From: Parasitella parasitica
Lineage: Eukaryota > Mucoromycota > Mucoromycetes > Mucorales > Mucoraceae
NCBI GenBank assembly: GCA_025201805.1
Contig: MU619275.1
Coordinates: 52,852 to 116,851 of the forward strand
Direction: 5' to 3'
DNA: 64,000 nucleotides
A program made the translations under genes and the position numbers. Shown in pieces: positions 1 through 10,567 of this stretch (positions are counted from its first letter, which is position 1; every line of letters starts with the position of its first letter). Under the pieces are notes generated by a model that ran no database searches, had not been told where the DNA came from, and worked only from the letters and a program-made list of their open reading frames with translations.

Positions 1-209
1 GCAGACTCGCAAAACAATGAATGAAAATGAGTCTTCATGTGCTTGTAGAAAAAATTCTCGTCAATGTCCTCAGGTTCCAATGGGTCCATGGTGTTGATTG
101 TTTCGTTTTTTTGTATCAAGGACGAAAGTGTTGGATAGGCGGAAGATGACTCATTTGTAGCCGGCTGTTTTTTCTTGACTCCTGTTTTTTGGAAGAAGGG
201 AAGACTCAT
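1..209 (-). CDS. N-terminus of an unrecognised protein, cut by window edge
   Basis: An open frame starts at the ATG at 209 and runs off the left edge without a stop, giving about 69 residues. It begins MSLPFFQKTGVKKKQ, is rich in Lys, Ser and Thr at first, then acidic (PLEPEDIDENFF), then has a His/Phe-rich stretch (KHMKTHFHSLF). I do not recognise the family. The start is supported by an AT-rich, stop-containing sequence directly upstream and by the coding look of the frame. Function cannot be inferred from this fragment. Confidence 0.55.
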   Translation of the reverse strand, partial: MSLPFFQKTGVKKKQPATNESSSAYPTLSSLIQKNETINTMDPLEPEDIDENFFYKHMKTHFHSLFCES

Positions 210-1051
210 CGTTTGTGAGTGATTTTGTTGATTTAGAGAAATAAAGGGAGGGGCTATCTTTTTTCAGTTGCTGATAATAAGGGTATAATATAGCAAAGAA
301 GCAAAAGAAAGAGATAAGTAGAAAAGGAAGAAAAGGAAAGAAAGAAAAAAAAAAAAGATGTTTATATAGTAGAAATCAGATTTCACACACATATACTCAC
401 TCATTCACGCAGGCAGCAGAGCATTTTATCACCCAAACAGCCTCGCCTAGTATTGCAGGCCTAAAAAAGTCACATATACAGCAAGTTGCTATGCATGCTA
501 ATACTAATAACTCATTCAAATTGGCAAACAATGAATTGCTAGGCGAATTAAATCAACATTTTGATACAACAACGATGCTTTGGAATTACTCTTTAGAGAA
601 TAGTGGATCAATTCTAAACTACAAACATGGTTCAGCATGTGCTCATCACAATGGCATTTTTCACCAATATCCACTGCACATTCTGGTTTTTTTTATTCGA
701 CATGTTGCTATAAAAACAGTGTTCTGTAATAATTTTTGAGAGAAAAAAACATCTGCATATTTATCAGATGTCAGGAAACGTACTCCACAACAAAATGTAC
801 TCAAAATTGCTAAAAATAAACCTTCAAAATCCTTGAACGCACGTCTACACGCAATTCTTTGTTTCCTCTGTTCAGCAAGCTCAAAATTGAGTTTGCCAAT
901 CAGCTGGAAGTGAGGCGCTTAGCAAAAGGGTGATTTCTTTACTTGTCTCTTTTTTCTTTTTTCTTCGCCAACTTTTCTGTGATATGAGCAGTTGTATTTC
1001 TTCTCCTCTTTAGATTCCTTTTTTTTTTTTTTTTTAATATATATATTTTTT
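210..1051. other. Intergenic, divergent promoter region
   Basis: This AT-rich spacer lies between a leftward gene start at 209 and the arrestin start at 1052, so it should hold two divergent promoters. It has purine-rich runs around 290-358 and a long T tract with ATATAT just before 1052. The open frame 491-739 looks like chance: there is no family resemblance and no splice partner. No tRNA-like or repeat structure was seen. Confidence 0.5.
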
Positions 1052-3153
1052 ATGCTGACACGACATTTGACAAACAAATTACTTGACATTCGCCTTCAAG
1101 AAGAAAAGTTCTATTTTCCTGGCGAAACGATCAAAGGTGAGATAAAGGCTTTTCCCGAGACGAGGCAAGCTTAGGATTAAATCTGCTACAAATAGGTCTT
1201 GTCATTGTTCATCCCAAAAACGCCATCAAAGTCAATTCGATACAGCTAAAGTTTGCTGGCCATGTTTTCATACACCTAAAGGAAAAAGAAACCAATACAC
1301 TTTTCGAAAACAACCTCACTCTCTCCGTATACCCTAACAGCACAAGCCCTAAACAAACAACGCTCGATGCTTCTGAACACCGTTTCCCTTTTGAATTTAT
1401 TGTGCCTAAAAACCTGAATTTGCCTAGTTCGATGGAGGTGAGGTTTTTGTGTATAGCCGGTTATGCCATAGATGGTAACATGCGACTGAACATTTAATAC
1501 GTAGTTTGGTAAAAAAGCCCATATTCGGTACACAATCAATGCATTGTTAGACAGACCCATGATTCCAGAATCACTATGTCCAAAAGTCGAATATGCCGTA
1601 TCCCTGTTGGAATACATTGATATAGAAAAGGACCAGTTTAAAATACCTCAAGAAAAGAGTCAAGACATGATGCTACCCAAAGCAAAGTACAACCAAAAAT
1701 GCATGGTGAGAGCATCCATGCCACGTCTGGGGTTCACAAGAGGTAACCAAAAGGCGCCCTCTCCTCCCTGGCAGACAGACTCTGACTAACCTATCTTTGA
1801 TAATCGATAGGCGACATCGTTCCTCTTAAAGTTAACATTGATCACTTTACATCATATGCACGTAAAAATGGTGTCACAGTAGACCTTGTACGCACCGTGG
1901 AAATCAGAACAAGTAAACACACTATATTCAAGGAAGCAGTTCTACGGTCCACGCAGTACGACATGGACATTAAACCACAATCATATCACCAATCCATACT
2001 CTGTCAGTTATTGATTCCAACTTCAACACCTCCTTCCATAAGATACAAGGACAAGGTGCTGCGTTTTCATTATAAGGTTCGTATTGCGGTATCGTTTGGC
2101 GATAAAAGTACTTGTACTTTGGATATGCCCATAGTTATAGGCACTTGGCCTCGTGCCGCTGTGCCTATCGACGATGATGACGACTCCTTTGCTCACGAAA
2201 CGGAGGACGCTGGACAAGCAAACAATGGGGCAGATGGCGACGATGACGATGACGACGACGATATCGAGTCCTTGAAAACTTGTTCTGTAGACGATCAGTC
2301 TTCGGTGAGAAATTCCTCAAACATCTTACCTTCGTGGTACACAAACAATAGCTCAACAACCACCTTGACTACGGTACAAAGGAGCTCTGTCGTGTCGAAT
2401 AAGGAGGATCAAGTAGGCCGCTCGGATTCGATTGCCTCGAAAGTCTCGAACAACTCGGTTTCATCGTGTACATCCAGTAAATCTTGGGAATATCAGCAAT
2501 ACCAGCAACAATTGCAACAGCAATCACAGCAGCCATACTACCATCACCATCACTATAGTCACTCTTCCAACAATCTATCTAGAAATGTATCGCAGTCGAC
2601 TACATTGTCCTCTCCAGATAGACTGCCCTCGTATTACAATAACGGCACTTCGATGAGTCACAATCGACCTTCGTCGGTTTATTCGACAGATTATCCTTAT
2701 AGCAATAACAACATCAGCCGAAATAGTAGTCATGGCAGCAATGGCTATCAATTCTATAGCAGCTCGAGACAATCTATGGTTTCCTTACCTCCATTGGCTG
2801 GTCCGATGGCCCAGCAACCATACAACAACAATAGACTCTCTAGATATAGCAGATACGAAGATGATCCCTCCATCATACTAGAACACGACGACGTACCTAC
2901 TCATATATTAGAGCCGTTGCCTTCCAGCGTGCCTTCCCCCATTGAAGAATCACAGCAGCAAGAGCAAGAGCAGCAGCCCGTTGCGACAGCCCCAGCATAT
3001 CTACCGGAATCATCAGATTCATCATCCTTTGAGGACTCTGACGAGGATGAAGATGATCTCTTGGCAATCATTGAACGGAAAAAGAAAAAGGAACTGAAAG
3101 AATTGAGAAGAAAGCAAAAGACTAAAGCAGCGGCAAACTTATCAACATCTTGA
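1052..3153 (+). CDS. Alpha-arrestin (arrestin-related trafficking adaptor)
   Basis: Four exons: 1052-1136, 1196-1437, 1505-1742, 1811-3153; 635 aa. The N-terminal arrestin lobe (about residues 5-120) shows FPGETIKG, IKVNSIQLKFAG and LPSSMEFGKKAHIRY, the usual beta-strand signatures. The C-terminal arrestin lobe follows (GDIVPLKVNIDHF, then VRIAVSF). From about residue 305 the protein is a disordered tail with two acidic runs (309-339), Gln/His/Ser tracts, an LPSY motif near 460 and a Lys-rich end. Alpha-arrestins link plasma-membrane transporters to Nedd4/Rsp5-type ubiquitin ligases for endocytosis; PPxY/LPxY motifs bind the ligase WW domains. The LPSY motif fits that role by inference. Intron 1 and 2 borders were chosen because they restore the conserved strands; the unspliced frames hit stops. 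The cargo is unknown. The start is the first ATG after a T-rich leader. Confidence 0.87.
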
Positions 3154-3382
3154 AGCATTCATTTTGTAACATCAGCCATACATAAGCATCATCATTACTA
3201 CAACATATATATATAATATATACTATATAATACATTAATTCTTTAATCATACCTCTTTAGTTACTACTGGTCTTTCTTTCTTTTTTTTCTTTCTTTTGTG
3301 AAACCAAATGTAATAATAAAATTTACATGTTTATACATGTGTGTATGTGTATGAGTGTATAGCAGTAGCAGTAAAAAGACAT

Positions 3383-5388
3383 CTACAATTTGGCTTCTTT
3401 TGTGTTATTGATTTCTTCGCACACACGTTGCAAATCTTTTAGCACTTGATCAATGACCTGCATAAATTCCTCTGTGTTGACAGTTTCAGGCACACGTTTC
3501 GATTCGATACCAAACTTCACCAAGGTGGGAGCAGCCATGTAATTAATGCCATAGCCATCATGGTACACAGTGCCAAAGCCAGTTCCCATTAAACGAATGC
3601 CTGCATGAAGACCAGATGTACTAAGACGCCACGTTTGTGATTCAGAATGGATAGGATCTGTAAAGACAGGGTGCATAGCAACCGGTTCAAGTTCTCCCTG
3701 TGCATTTAGCGTTTGGTGGTCTGCATTCAGAAGGCGCAGCACTAACAGATGGCGATCGCAGCCATGCCCTTCGCTTGCAATTTGGGTATATATACGGTGG
3801 GCTGATGTTGCCTTCACCAACAAGTCATACTTTTGCTTTACTGTAAGCTTGTCATTTTCGAAACCTTCCACAAATGCTTTGCTGTCGACACTCAGTGTGC
3901 GAATAGTCTCTGTACGACCGTGAAGATATTTGCGGGTGGCTGCTGTTTCGTACGTTGCTGTCACCTTGTTGTGCACACGATAATATGCCAATTGAAGAGC
4001 CATCTGATAAAAAGCATCAGGAGGAACACGGCCGAAGTTCTTTACCCAGCTAGTGCCGTAGTCCTTGAATACCAATACATTAGAATCTGATAAAGCAGCA
4101 GTGGCATCAGCACATTTTTGAGCCTCAATCAAGTAGGTGTTCAATGTAGCATCGGTTGTGAACGTGAGATGTTCAAATGAGGCTGTAGTAGATGGCTTGC
4201 CTCTGACTTTCTTAGGGTAAACGAATTCATGGGTATGACTTCCGGGGGTGGGCTCTTGCAGCATGTAATCAAAAATATAGCTCACAGTTAAAGCATCTAC
4301 CGGTGAGTGTTCTCCAGAAAATCCGCACATGCCATTGTTTTCAACGACCAGCGTAAAAGACTTGTCAAACCAACGATTATGGCCGTTACCCAAGCCTTGG
4401 TGCCCACAAAACATGGTCTTGGTCCATGAAGCGTTATCTGTGCCCTGAGAATGATCGTCCAGAGCAACCGCGAATAATGCCTGCTCAATAGTATTGAGGT
4501 TTTGTCGATGACCTTTAGGATCAATAGCTAGGAGGTGATTACGAGCCACAGTCCATTTGTCACGCTGCCATGATGACAATAACGAGACTGGAGGGCAAAG
4601 TTGAGACAAGTTTTCGACATGAGTCACCAGTTCCAGGAGTGCACTAAACGCGTATTTGCATATCAACTAAAAGCCCTTTGTATATAAAGCTTATTTACTT
4701 ACTCTTCGATTTCCTCGGTCGTAAGCAGCACCCAAATGTCATTTTTGAGCTCCTTGTAGACATCCAACTTGTAAATCTGATCACGCAAAAGAACAATGAT
4801 GTGGCGCACAAACTTTTGATCTGCTTGGACTAAAGTATCGCAGTGGTATGTGGGCACACGGGTGACTGAAAAGATGCGACTGTATTGCCACATGCATTGG
4901 GCGTTCGCCCCTTTGATCATGTCCACAGGTAATTCTTGTCTATCGATCATTTCCTTGTAGTCCAGGCCACGGCGGACCATATGTGCAGCTCTACGGATTT
5001 GAAATTTAGAGAATAACTGACGAGGTTGGACACCGTTATTGGCCAAGAGCTGTTTTGGATGACCGGCATCGACCTGGCCAAGAATGTACCAGTTGCTGTT
5101 GATCATCAGAGGCTCACGCCATTCCAAATAAGCTTTTTTCAACCAAAATTTATCTTCTAGCCAATTAGTAGGTGAGACACGATCAATATCAATCAGTCTC
5201 TGCTGCAACGACCTGGATAAATCACTCGCCAAGAAATCGGATACTATAGACTTGGTCTTTTCATGCTCCTGTGGTGTTTGGAGTGGTACAACGGACTTCA
5301 AATAGAGGGAGAATGTTTCCTCCAGTGAAGGCACTGGCAGTCTTGGAAGTGTATACTGTAGACTAAACGTGGGCGGGGATGAAGGCAT
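3383..5388 (-). CDS. Carnitine O-acetyltransferase, peroxisomal type
   Basis: Two exons on the minus strand: 5388-4703 and 4643-3383; 648 aa, the usual size. The enzyme moves acetyl groups between CoA and carnitine so acetyl units from beta-oxidation can reach mitochondria. Family motifs are visible: the active-site His in FSGEHSPVDAL, the carnitine-binding TET in GRTETIRTLS, the STS of WRLSTSG, and DGYGINYM near the CoA site. The protein ends in AKL, a peroxisomal PTS1 signal. Codons upstream of the chosen ATG (to 5421) are open but contain no ATG, so a longer mitochondrial form is not supported from this frame. The intron border was set by phase: unspliced sequence gives an immediate stop after EIEE. 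It converges on the arrestin gene with about 230 bp between the two stop codons. Confidence 0.93.
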
Positions 5389-6039
5389 ATATTTTTTGAT
5401 ATTAGTAAAGGGAAAAAACAAAAAGAAGGAGGGAAAAGAGGAAGAGGGGCTCAGGAATAATATATATAAACAATGATGTTAACACGAAGAGAAAATTATC
5501 AATTGTGTATTAGCAAGCTTTTTTAATTACTGCCATGTGATTTTCAGGCACGTCAATTTTACATGAATTTCTCAAGCATTTCATTCACGATTCTGGAATG
5601 CCCTTTAGAATTCGGCTTTTCACTCCCTGGGAAGATTGTACTTTTTTTCCCCCAAGTTGCATGATAAATATTCCAAGCAATAGTTTATTGGCAACATTTT
5701 ACTGTAAGACGTTGGCTTCTTTATTTAATCCAAAAATATAACAAGGCTGTATGATGTCTTATCAATATCAAAACGTTAACAAAGAGTTTCCGTAGGACTA
5801 GATATACACACATACTTTAACATTAATAAGCGCAGCGAATACATATCTCAAACATAGACATGCACATACAGCTAGAAACACATGTACTCAAATAATGTTT
5901 TTATTTTACAATAATACCGTATTCTTCCATAACACGCAACATGCGGCATAATTCAAAGCTGTATCCCCGGAGATTTAATTATCGGTATCTAAATATTAAT
6001 ACCGTAATGCGTCTTACAAGAGTTACTTTTCAATTTATG
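5389..6039. other. Intergenic, AT-rich
   Basis: This is the upstream region of the carnitine acetyltransferase gene, with a purine-rich run near 5405-5455. Nothing coding was seen. It leads into the direct-repeat block that starts near 6040. Confidence 0.45.
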
Positions 6040-7510
6040 AGCAAGGCATGACCCTGATAGATGACTTAAACGCATACAAATATGAATCAGTAGCTCAGAT
6101 GTAGTAGAATGTGGTTTCAAAAACTATTTTTATGTAGCTTCATTTTTTTGTTCAAATAAATGCCACCTAATCATGACCACCACTTTTTGCCCCGCTTAAA
6201 AGCACAATCTACAATCTCTAATATCTTTGCTGACTACTAAGCGATGGAGATACAACCTTCAGCTAACATCTTTTTCTTTTGTATTATTCTACAACATATT
6301 CAATTTTCGTGCTCCTCTGACTATCTTTCAGGTTTTGCTCTGTTTGTGCCTCAAACCTCATATTAGATTTTCAGTTTTCAACTTTGGGTCAACCTCCAGG
6401 GTCATTTTGAGGTACAAATTTCAGGTCCAAACCAGGTATACATCCTAGTACTAGTACAATAACTGTATCTCATTACGTCTTTGGATTCTCTATATCTATC
6501 TTTGCTGTCGAGATATTGCCAAAACCAGATTTTGAAGATTTTTGCAGATTTTACAGCATATGTTCCTATAACAAGTACCAAATTATGCAATTAAACCGAG
6601 CTTAATTTTTTAAGTAAAGTAATAAGGCACGTTTTGGTACAGCTACTGATATCAAATATGTCGTAGTCAAGCTCGAATTGGGCGAGCTTCTGCCAATTTT
6701 GTCTTTTTACGTTAACTTTGGTCAGCCTGTTTCTCAACAAACCACTAAAACAGTTTGGCTTGTGTTATTATTAAAATCTTTTTGAAATTTGATTCTCTAC
6801 TAGATTTGCAAGTTTCTAGATAGATGTGTCGAAAAAAATATTTTTTCATTTATTTTTAGCAGAGGCTTAATTTATTTTCATAACTTTCAGAGCAATAAAT
6901 GGTTTATGAAGATACATGATATAGCAATACAAAAATAGAGCTACAACATAGCTACCGAAAGATTTTTGGTTGGTCAAAAAATACCAATTTCTGAGCGAGA
7001 AAATCTCGAAAAACGGAATTGGTTTCTACCCTTTTGAATAGCTTCATTTTGGCCCTCTAGACACAGGGCCGGAAAATCGTAGATTCATTTGGTCGAGACA
7101 AGATTTTGATTTTTGGCAGAAAAAATAAAGCCACAGTAGAAAACAAGATATCGGTTTGTAGGTATTGATATGGTGATTCTTTTGGTCAAGTTTATAGACC
7201 TGAAAATGCTCAAAATATGTTTGCTTTTACTCAAAAACTATCAAAAATGGCGTTTTTTGAATATTTGAAAATTGGCTATAAGAAAAAGTATTTGTATAGT
7301 CTTGTAATTCATATTTTTAGATGCAAAATTTATTCTTTGTTAGAAAACACTTAGTACGCATATCCGATATACCTATCACGTTTATGAGATATCTAGCGAT
7401 GAGCTATGCGAAAAAACCTCGAAACTGGTTTGGGTCAAATGGAAACATAGTGCTGAGATTCAATCTACAGCCTTTCTTTTTCGCTGTAAATGAGGGCACC
7501 ACCTATTTTC
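6040..7510. repeat. Diverged direct repeat, copy 1
   Basis: This non-coding unit of about 1.4 kb reappears, diverged, at about 7515-8400 in the same orientation. Matching islands in order include GAGCAAGGCATGA (6042) versus GAGCAAAGCATGA (7520), AGGTTTTGCTCTGTTTG (6330) versus AGGTTTTGCTTTGTTTG (7710), AGATATTGCCAAAAC (6511 and 7891), and GCCAATTTTGTCTTTTTAC (6693 and 8062). The later part (7225-7400) matches 8260-8380 more weakly. No open frame is shared by the copies, so this looks like old non-coding repeat DNA, perhaps a decayed transposon or satellite unit. The outer borders are approximate. Confidence 0.7.
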
Positions 7511-7514
7511 AATT

Positions 7515-8400
7515 CAAGAGCAAAGCATGATTTTACTAGGTAATTTGGGTATGTCTTAATATGAATCGATAGTTCAGATAGTGCATAATACGGGCGCAAA
7601 AATTATATTTGTATACCTTCATTTTGGGATGAAATAATCACCGCCAAATCTGAAATATTATCTTTTTTCGCGCTTAAAGGCCTATAATGCAATCTCTGAC
7701 CATTTTTCAGGTTTTGCTTTGTTTGGACCCCAAACCTCATATTCGATTTTCAATTTTCAACTTTAGCACAATCTTCAGGGTCATTTTTAAGTACGGATTT
7801 GGGATACAAGCCAAGAGCACATCCCAATACTAGTACCTTGGGTGTACCTCGGTACGTTTTCCAATTCTCAATATCTATCTTTTTTGTAGAGATATTGCCA
7901 AAACAAGATTTTGCAGATATTGACGCATATGGGCCAATAACAAATACCAAATTTTGCAAGTAAATCATATCTTATCTTCCAAGTAAAGTAGCAAAGCACA
8001 TATTGATACACCTATTGGTATCAAACACATTTTTGTGAAGCTCGAATTCAACGAACTTTAGCCAATTTTGTCTTTTTACATAGAGCTTTTATGGTCGATT
8101 TCTCAACAAACCATTAAAATTCTTTGACTAAAGGAATTATTAAAACATGTTTATGGTATATAGCTTTCTAATAGATGTGATGGATCGTTTGGTTTGCTTT
8201 ATAACGTTTTCTCTGCTCAAAATGTTTGTAATTTTGCTGAAAAAGGTTCTACATCAATCTTGAGGAAATTTTTAATAGAAAAAGTACTTCTCTAGCCATG
8301 CAACTTATACCATTTGATTTAAAATTTAAATTTCAACAAAGAATACTTAAAACACATAGGTGATATGCATATCAATTTCTTAGGGAACTAGTAAACGAAA
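7515..8400. repeat. Diverged direct repeat, copy 2
   Basis: This is the second head-to-tail copy of the unit at 6040. It is shorter, with deletions relative to copy 1, and ends close to the left inverted end of the Fanzor element at 8407. It could be an independent repeat into which the element inserted. It could also be part of a larger older element. The sequence alone does not decide. Confidence 0.65.
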
Positions 8401-8406
8401 TTCGAG

Positions 8407-8450
8407 AATTAAAATTAATTATTAGACCTTTTGTTTACCTTTTTTGGACG
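8407..8450. repeat. Left terminal inverted repeat
   Basis: Its reverse complement contains GGTAAACAAAAGGTCTAA followed by an AT-rich end. It pairs with 10523-10567, differing by four substitutions and one A in a homopolymer. Only about 66 bp separate it from the Fanzor stop at 8517, which is the place where the guide RNA of a TnpB/Fanzor system would be encoded. Confidence 0.7.
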
Positions 8451-8516
8451 AAATAAAAATGGAAGTGAGACAGAAAGAATTAGTTTTTTGAAGAATAAGG
8501 ATTTATGTTTAGACAT

Positions 8517-8942
8517 TTACCTGTAAAAATCTAAATCCCTTTCGGGAAGACCATGTTTATTACGGCGATTAAAATCTGAAGGTCTTCCTCTCCCTGCCCA
8601 GATGGACAAAGAGATGCTCATCATATTTAGGCTTGCATTAATGTCTCTCTGCCACACAGTTTTGCAATTAGAACAGGACAAAACGGAAAACCCTTTGAAC
8701 CCTTTGGTCTTGATTATTTTTGTCTCGGAAAGGCAGAGGCAGCATTTCTTGGAGGTGTTAAATTCATTGATTGTACAAACAATCACTTCACCTTCTGCTT
8801 CACGTCTTTTTAAGGCTCTAAAAAATAAATCAACTACACCGTGCCGCAACCCTTTGAATGTAACATGGTTTTTGTTAAAAACGCCATCGCCAAAGATTAC
8901 CAAGGGAATTTTGTCTTTGAATTGGTCGAACTTGGGTTGTTT
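8517..8942 (-). pseudogene. Fanzor nuclease, C-terminal RuvC/zinc-finger segment
   Basis: A 141-codon open stretch, with no ATG start of its own, encodes the end of a TnpB-like nuclease. It shows LVIFGDGVF where TnpB has its RuvC-II glutamate, the block INEFNTSKKC, zinc-finger cysteines as C-x2-C (KCCLC) and C-x2-C (SCSNC), and RDINASLNM carrying the RuvC-III aspartate. Fanzors are reported to lack the canonical RuvC-II Glu and to use an alternative Glu a few tens of residues downstream. Here Gly replaces it, and the Glu of NEF lies 42 residues later, which fits. RuvC-I, with its first catalytic Asp, is absent, so this copy should be inactive. It is in the same frame as the N-terminal part at 9030-9963, separated by four stops. 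The tail ends LPERDLDFYR. Confidence 0.82.
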
Positions 8943-9029
8943 CTATTTAAAGGCTCTACAAAAAAGGTTAACTCTTTACAGTTGATTCATATTCTAATAC
9001 AAAAATAGTAGTTTACTTTGGTTGAGGTT

Positions 9030-9963
9030 CTACTTTTCCACAATAGCGTTGTTATAACTAGTGGTAATTTCTATGCAAGCCTCACTAATACATTGGGAAG
9101 CCCCAGGAATACGTGTTACTGTATGTGCGAAAGTTGGATTGTCCGTCTTGAAGCTATTCAATAATTCCATAAATTCATCAGGGAGTTCTTTTTTGCTCGT
9201 AGGTGCTTGCCCGTTGACCATTTGGATTACAGTGTACCAGAAATTTTGAGTAAAAATACACTTGGGAGCAGCAATACACTCGGGAGCAGCATCATTATGT
9301 CTTTTTAAAATATAGTAATTGACAAGCAGCTTCGCCTTAAAGACCAGGTTGCGGACGGTGGAGCAGGCATTGACAACTTTTTCGTTCAATTTGCTTTTGT
9401 AGTCATCATGTACAGCTTTATTGAACGATATTCTCCTTGAAAACGCTCGATAATTAGTACCCAAATTATCCTTCAAAACATCAGACCTTCGTTCAGCACG
9501 TTCAGTACACAGAGCAGAGCGTCCATTAACGTGGCCTGGCTGTTTACACCTCGCGCAAACTACATCATCACTTTGGTTTGAGCTACTACTTTCTCCCAGT
9601 TTTGCTTTCTTTTTATCATTTTTGGTTTCTTGAGTTTGTTTTCGTTTTCTCCTTGTACTGGAACCAACTACAAACATAAAAAAAGAAAACTATATTTATA
9701 AAGATATCTTTTTGGCACTTTGCGTTTTAGTTGTTTACCATCACTAGCTGTACTAGCTACATATAGCTCACACTTAAAGTAATTCTTTGTAAGATGACCA
9801 CTTTTTCCGCAGTCAACACAGGTTCCATCTAAAAGCCAACAGTGTGAATGAAAGTGCAAACGGTAATTATCTTATATTTACCTTCATAAGGATCTGCTTT
9901 ATACTTTTCAAACATCTCACGTTTCTTGTCATCAATAATTGTTTTAAACTCTTTATTACACAT
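9030..9963 (-). pseudogene. Fanzor-type N-terminal region with two zinc knuckles
   Basis: Three exons on the minus strand (9963-9882, 9828-9739, 9667-9030) join in frame to 269 aa, ending at TAG 9032-9030. It starts MCNKEFKTIIDD. Exon 2 holds a zinc knuckle CVDCGKSGH...C and exon 3 a second one, CARCKQPGH...C; both have the spacing C-x2-C-x4-H-x7-C. A basic Lys/Arg stretch lies between them. The rest is predicted helical (RNLVFKAKLLVNYYILKRH) and stops after SYNNAIVEK. I read this as the N-terminal half of the same Fanzor gene whose end is at 8517-8942, because order, strand and frame agree and only about 90 bp separate them. The central part with RuvC-I is deleted. The Fanzor assignment of this half is an inference from position. 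Confidence 0.6.
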
Positions 9964-10522
9964 TAAGATAGAGAAACAGATAAAGAGAAGGAAAGAAAAA
10001 TGTTGTAAAAAGATTCTGATATCATTGTTCTTATCATATAAGGGGTAACAGTGGTTTGTAAACAAAATTCATCAGTACTGATATATTAGTGTGAATGAGA
10101 AAATCAATTATAAGGAAGAAAGGACGAAAAGCAATTAGCGCTTTTAAGCAATACGACAAAAACACATTTGAAGATGAGTCGTATTTGTATCATTCTCTTT
10201 ATATTTTTTTGTGCCTTAATATCTTACTAAAGAGCATCTTTGCAGTGTTGATTTTTTGGCCGCTAAACATGCTTAACTTTGACTAAAAAAAATACCGCTG
10301 CTCATGCTCTAATTCTTAATGACACTTTTCGTGCTCACAATATTTTGCCACGCAGATATTTATATATAATATACACATTCAGGGTCATTATAGGTAAATG
10401 TCTGGGAGATTCTCTTGATGTAAAATTCGGCCCAAATAGACCTTCACTGGTACTGAACGAATATTACAGAAACGCCTCCCCTTGTTCCTCTTAAAAAAAA
10501 ACTCTCATTTCTAATTTCATCT

Positions 10523-10567
10523 CATCCAAAAAAAGGTAAGCAAAAGGTCTAAAAATTAATTTCAATT
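10523..10567. repeat. Right terminal inverted repeat
   Basis: It contains GGTAAGCAAAAGGTCTAA followed by an AT-rich end, the inverted partner of 8407-8450. It marks the right boundary of the Fanzor-bearing element on the side of the gene's 5' end. Confidence 0.7.

Larger units (their letters stand above)
8407..10567 (-). mobile_element. Degenerate Fanzor-carrying element with inverted ends
   Basis: An element of about 2.16 kb is bounded by imperfect inverted repeats at 8407-8450 and 10523-10567 (about 40 of 45 aligned columns match). It contains one recognisable gene, a broken Fanzor on the minus strand (9963 to 8517). No DDE transposase or other recombinase frame was seen, so the element would be non-autonomous. 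About 560 bp between the Fanzor start and the right end hold no clear gene. I could not define a target-site duplication. Fanzors are known to travel inside several eukaryotic transposon types; which type this is cannot be told from the ends. Confidence 0.65.

Noticed and set aside
8602-8985. Plus-strand 127-codon open frame
   Set aside because: Antisense of the Fanzor C-terminal segment, which carries clear family motifs.
10279-10494. Open frame inside the Fanzor element as a possible transposase remnant
   Set aside because: No catalytic or DNA-binding motif seen; composition is like the surrounding non-coding DNA.
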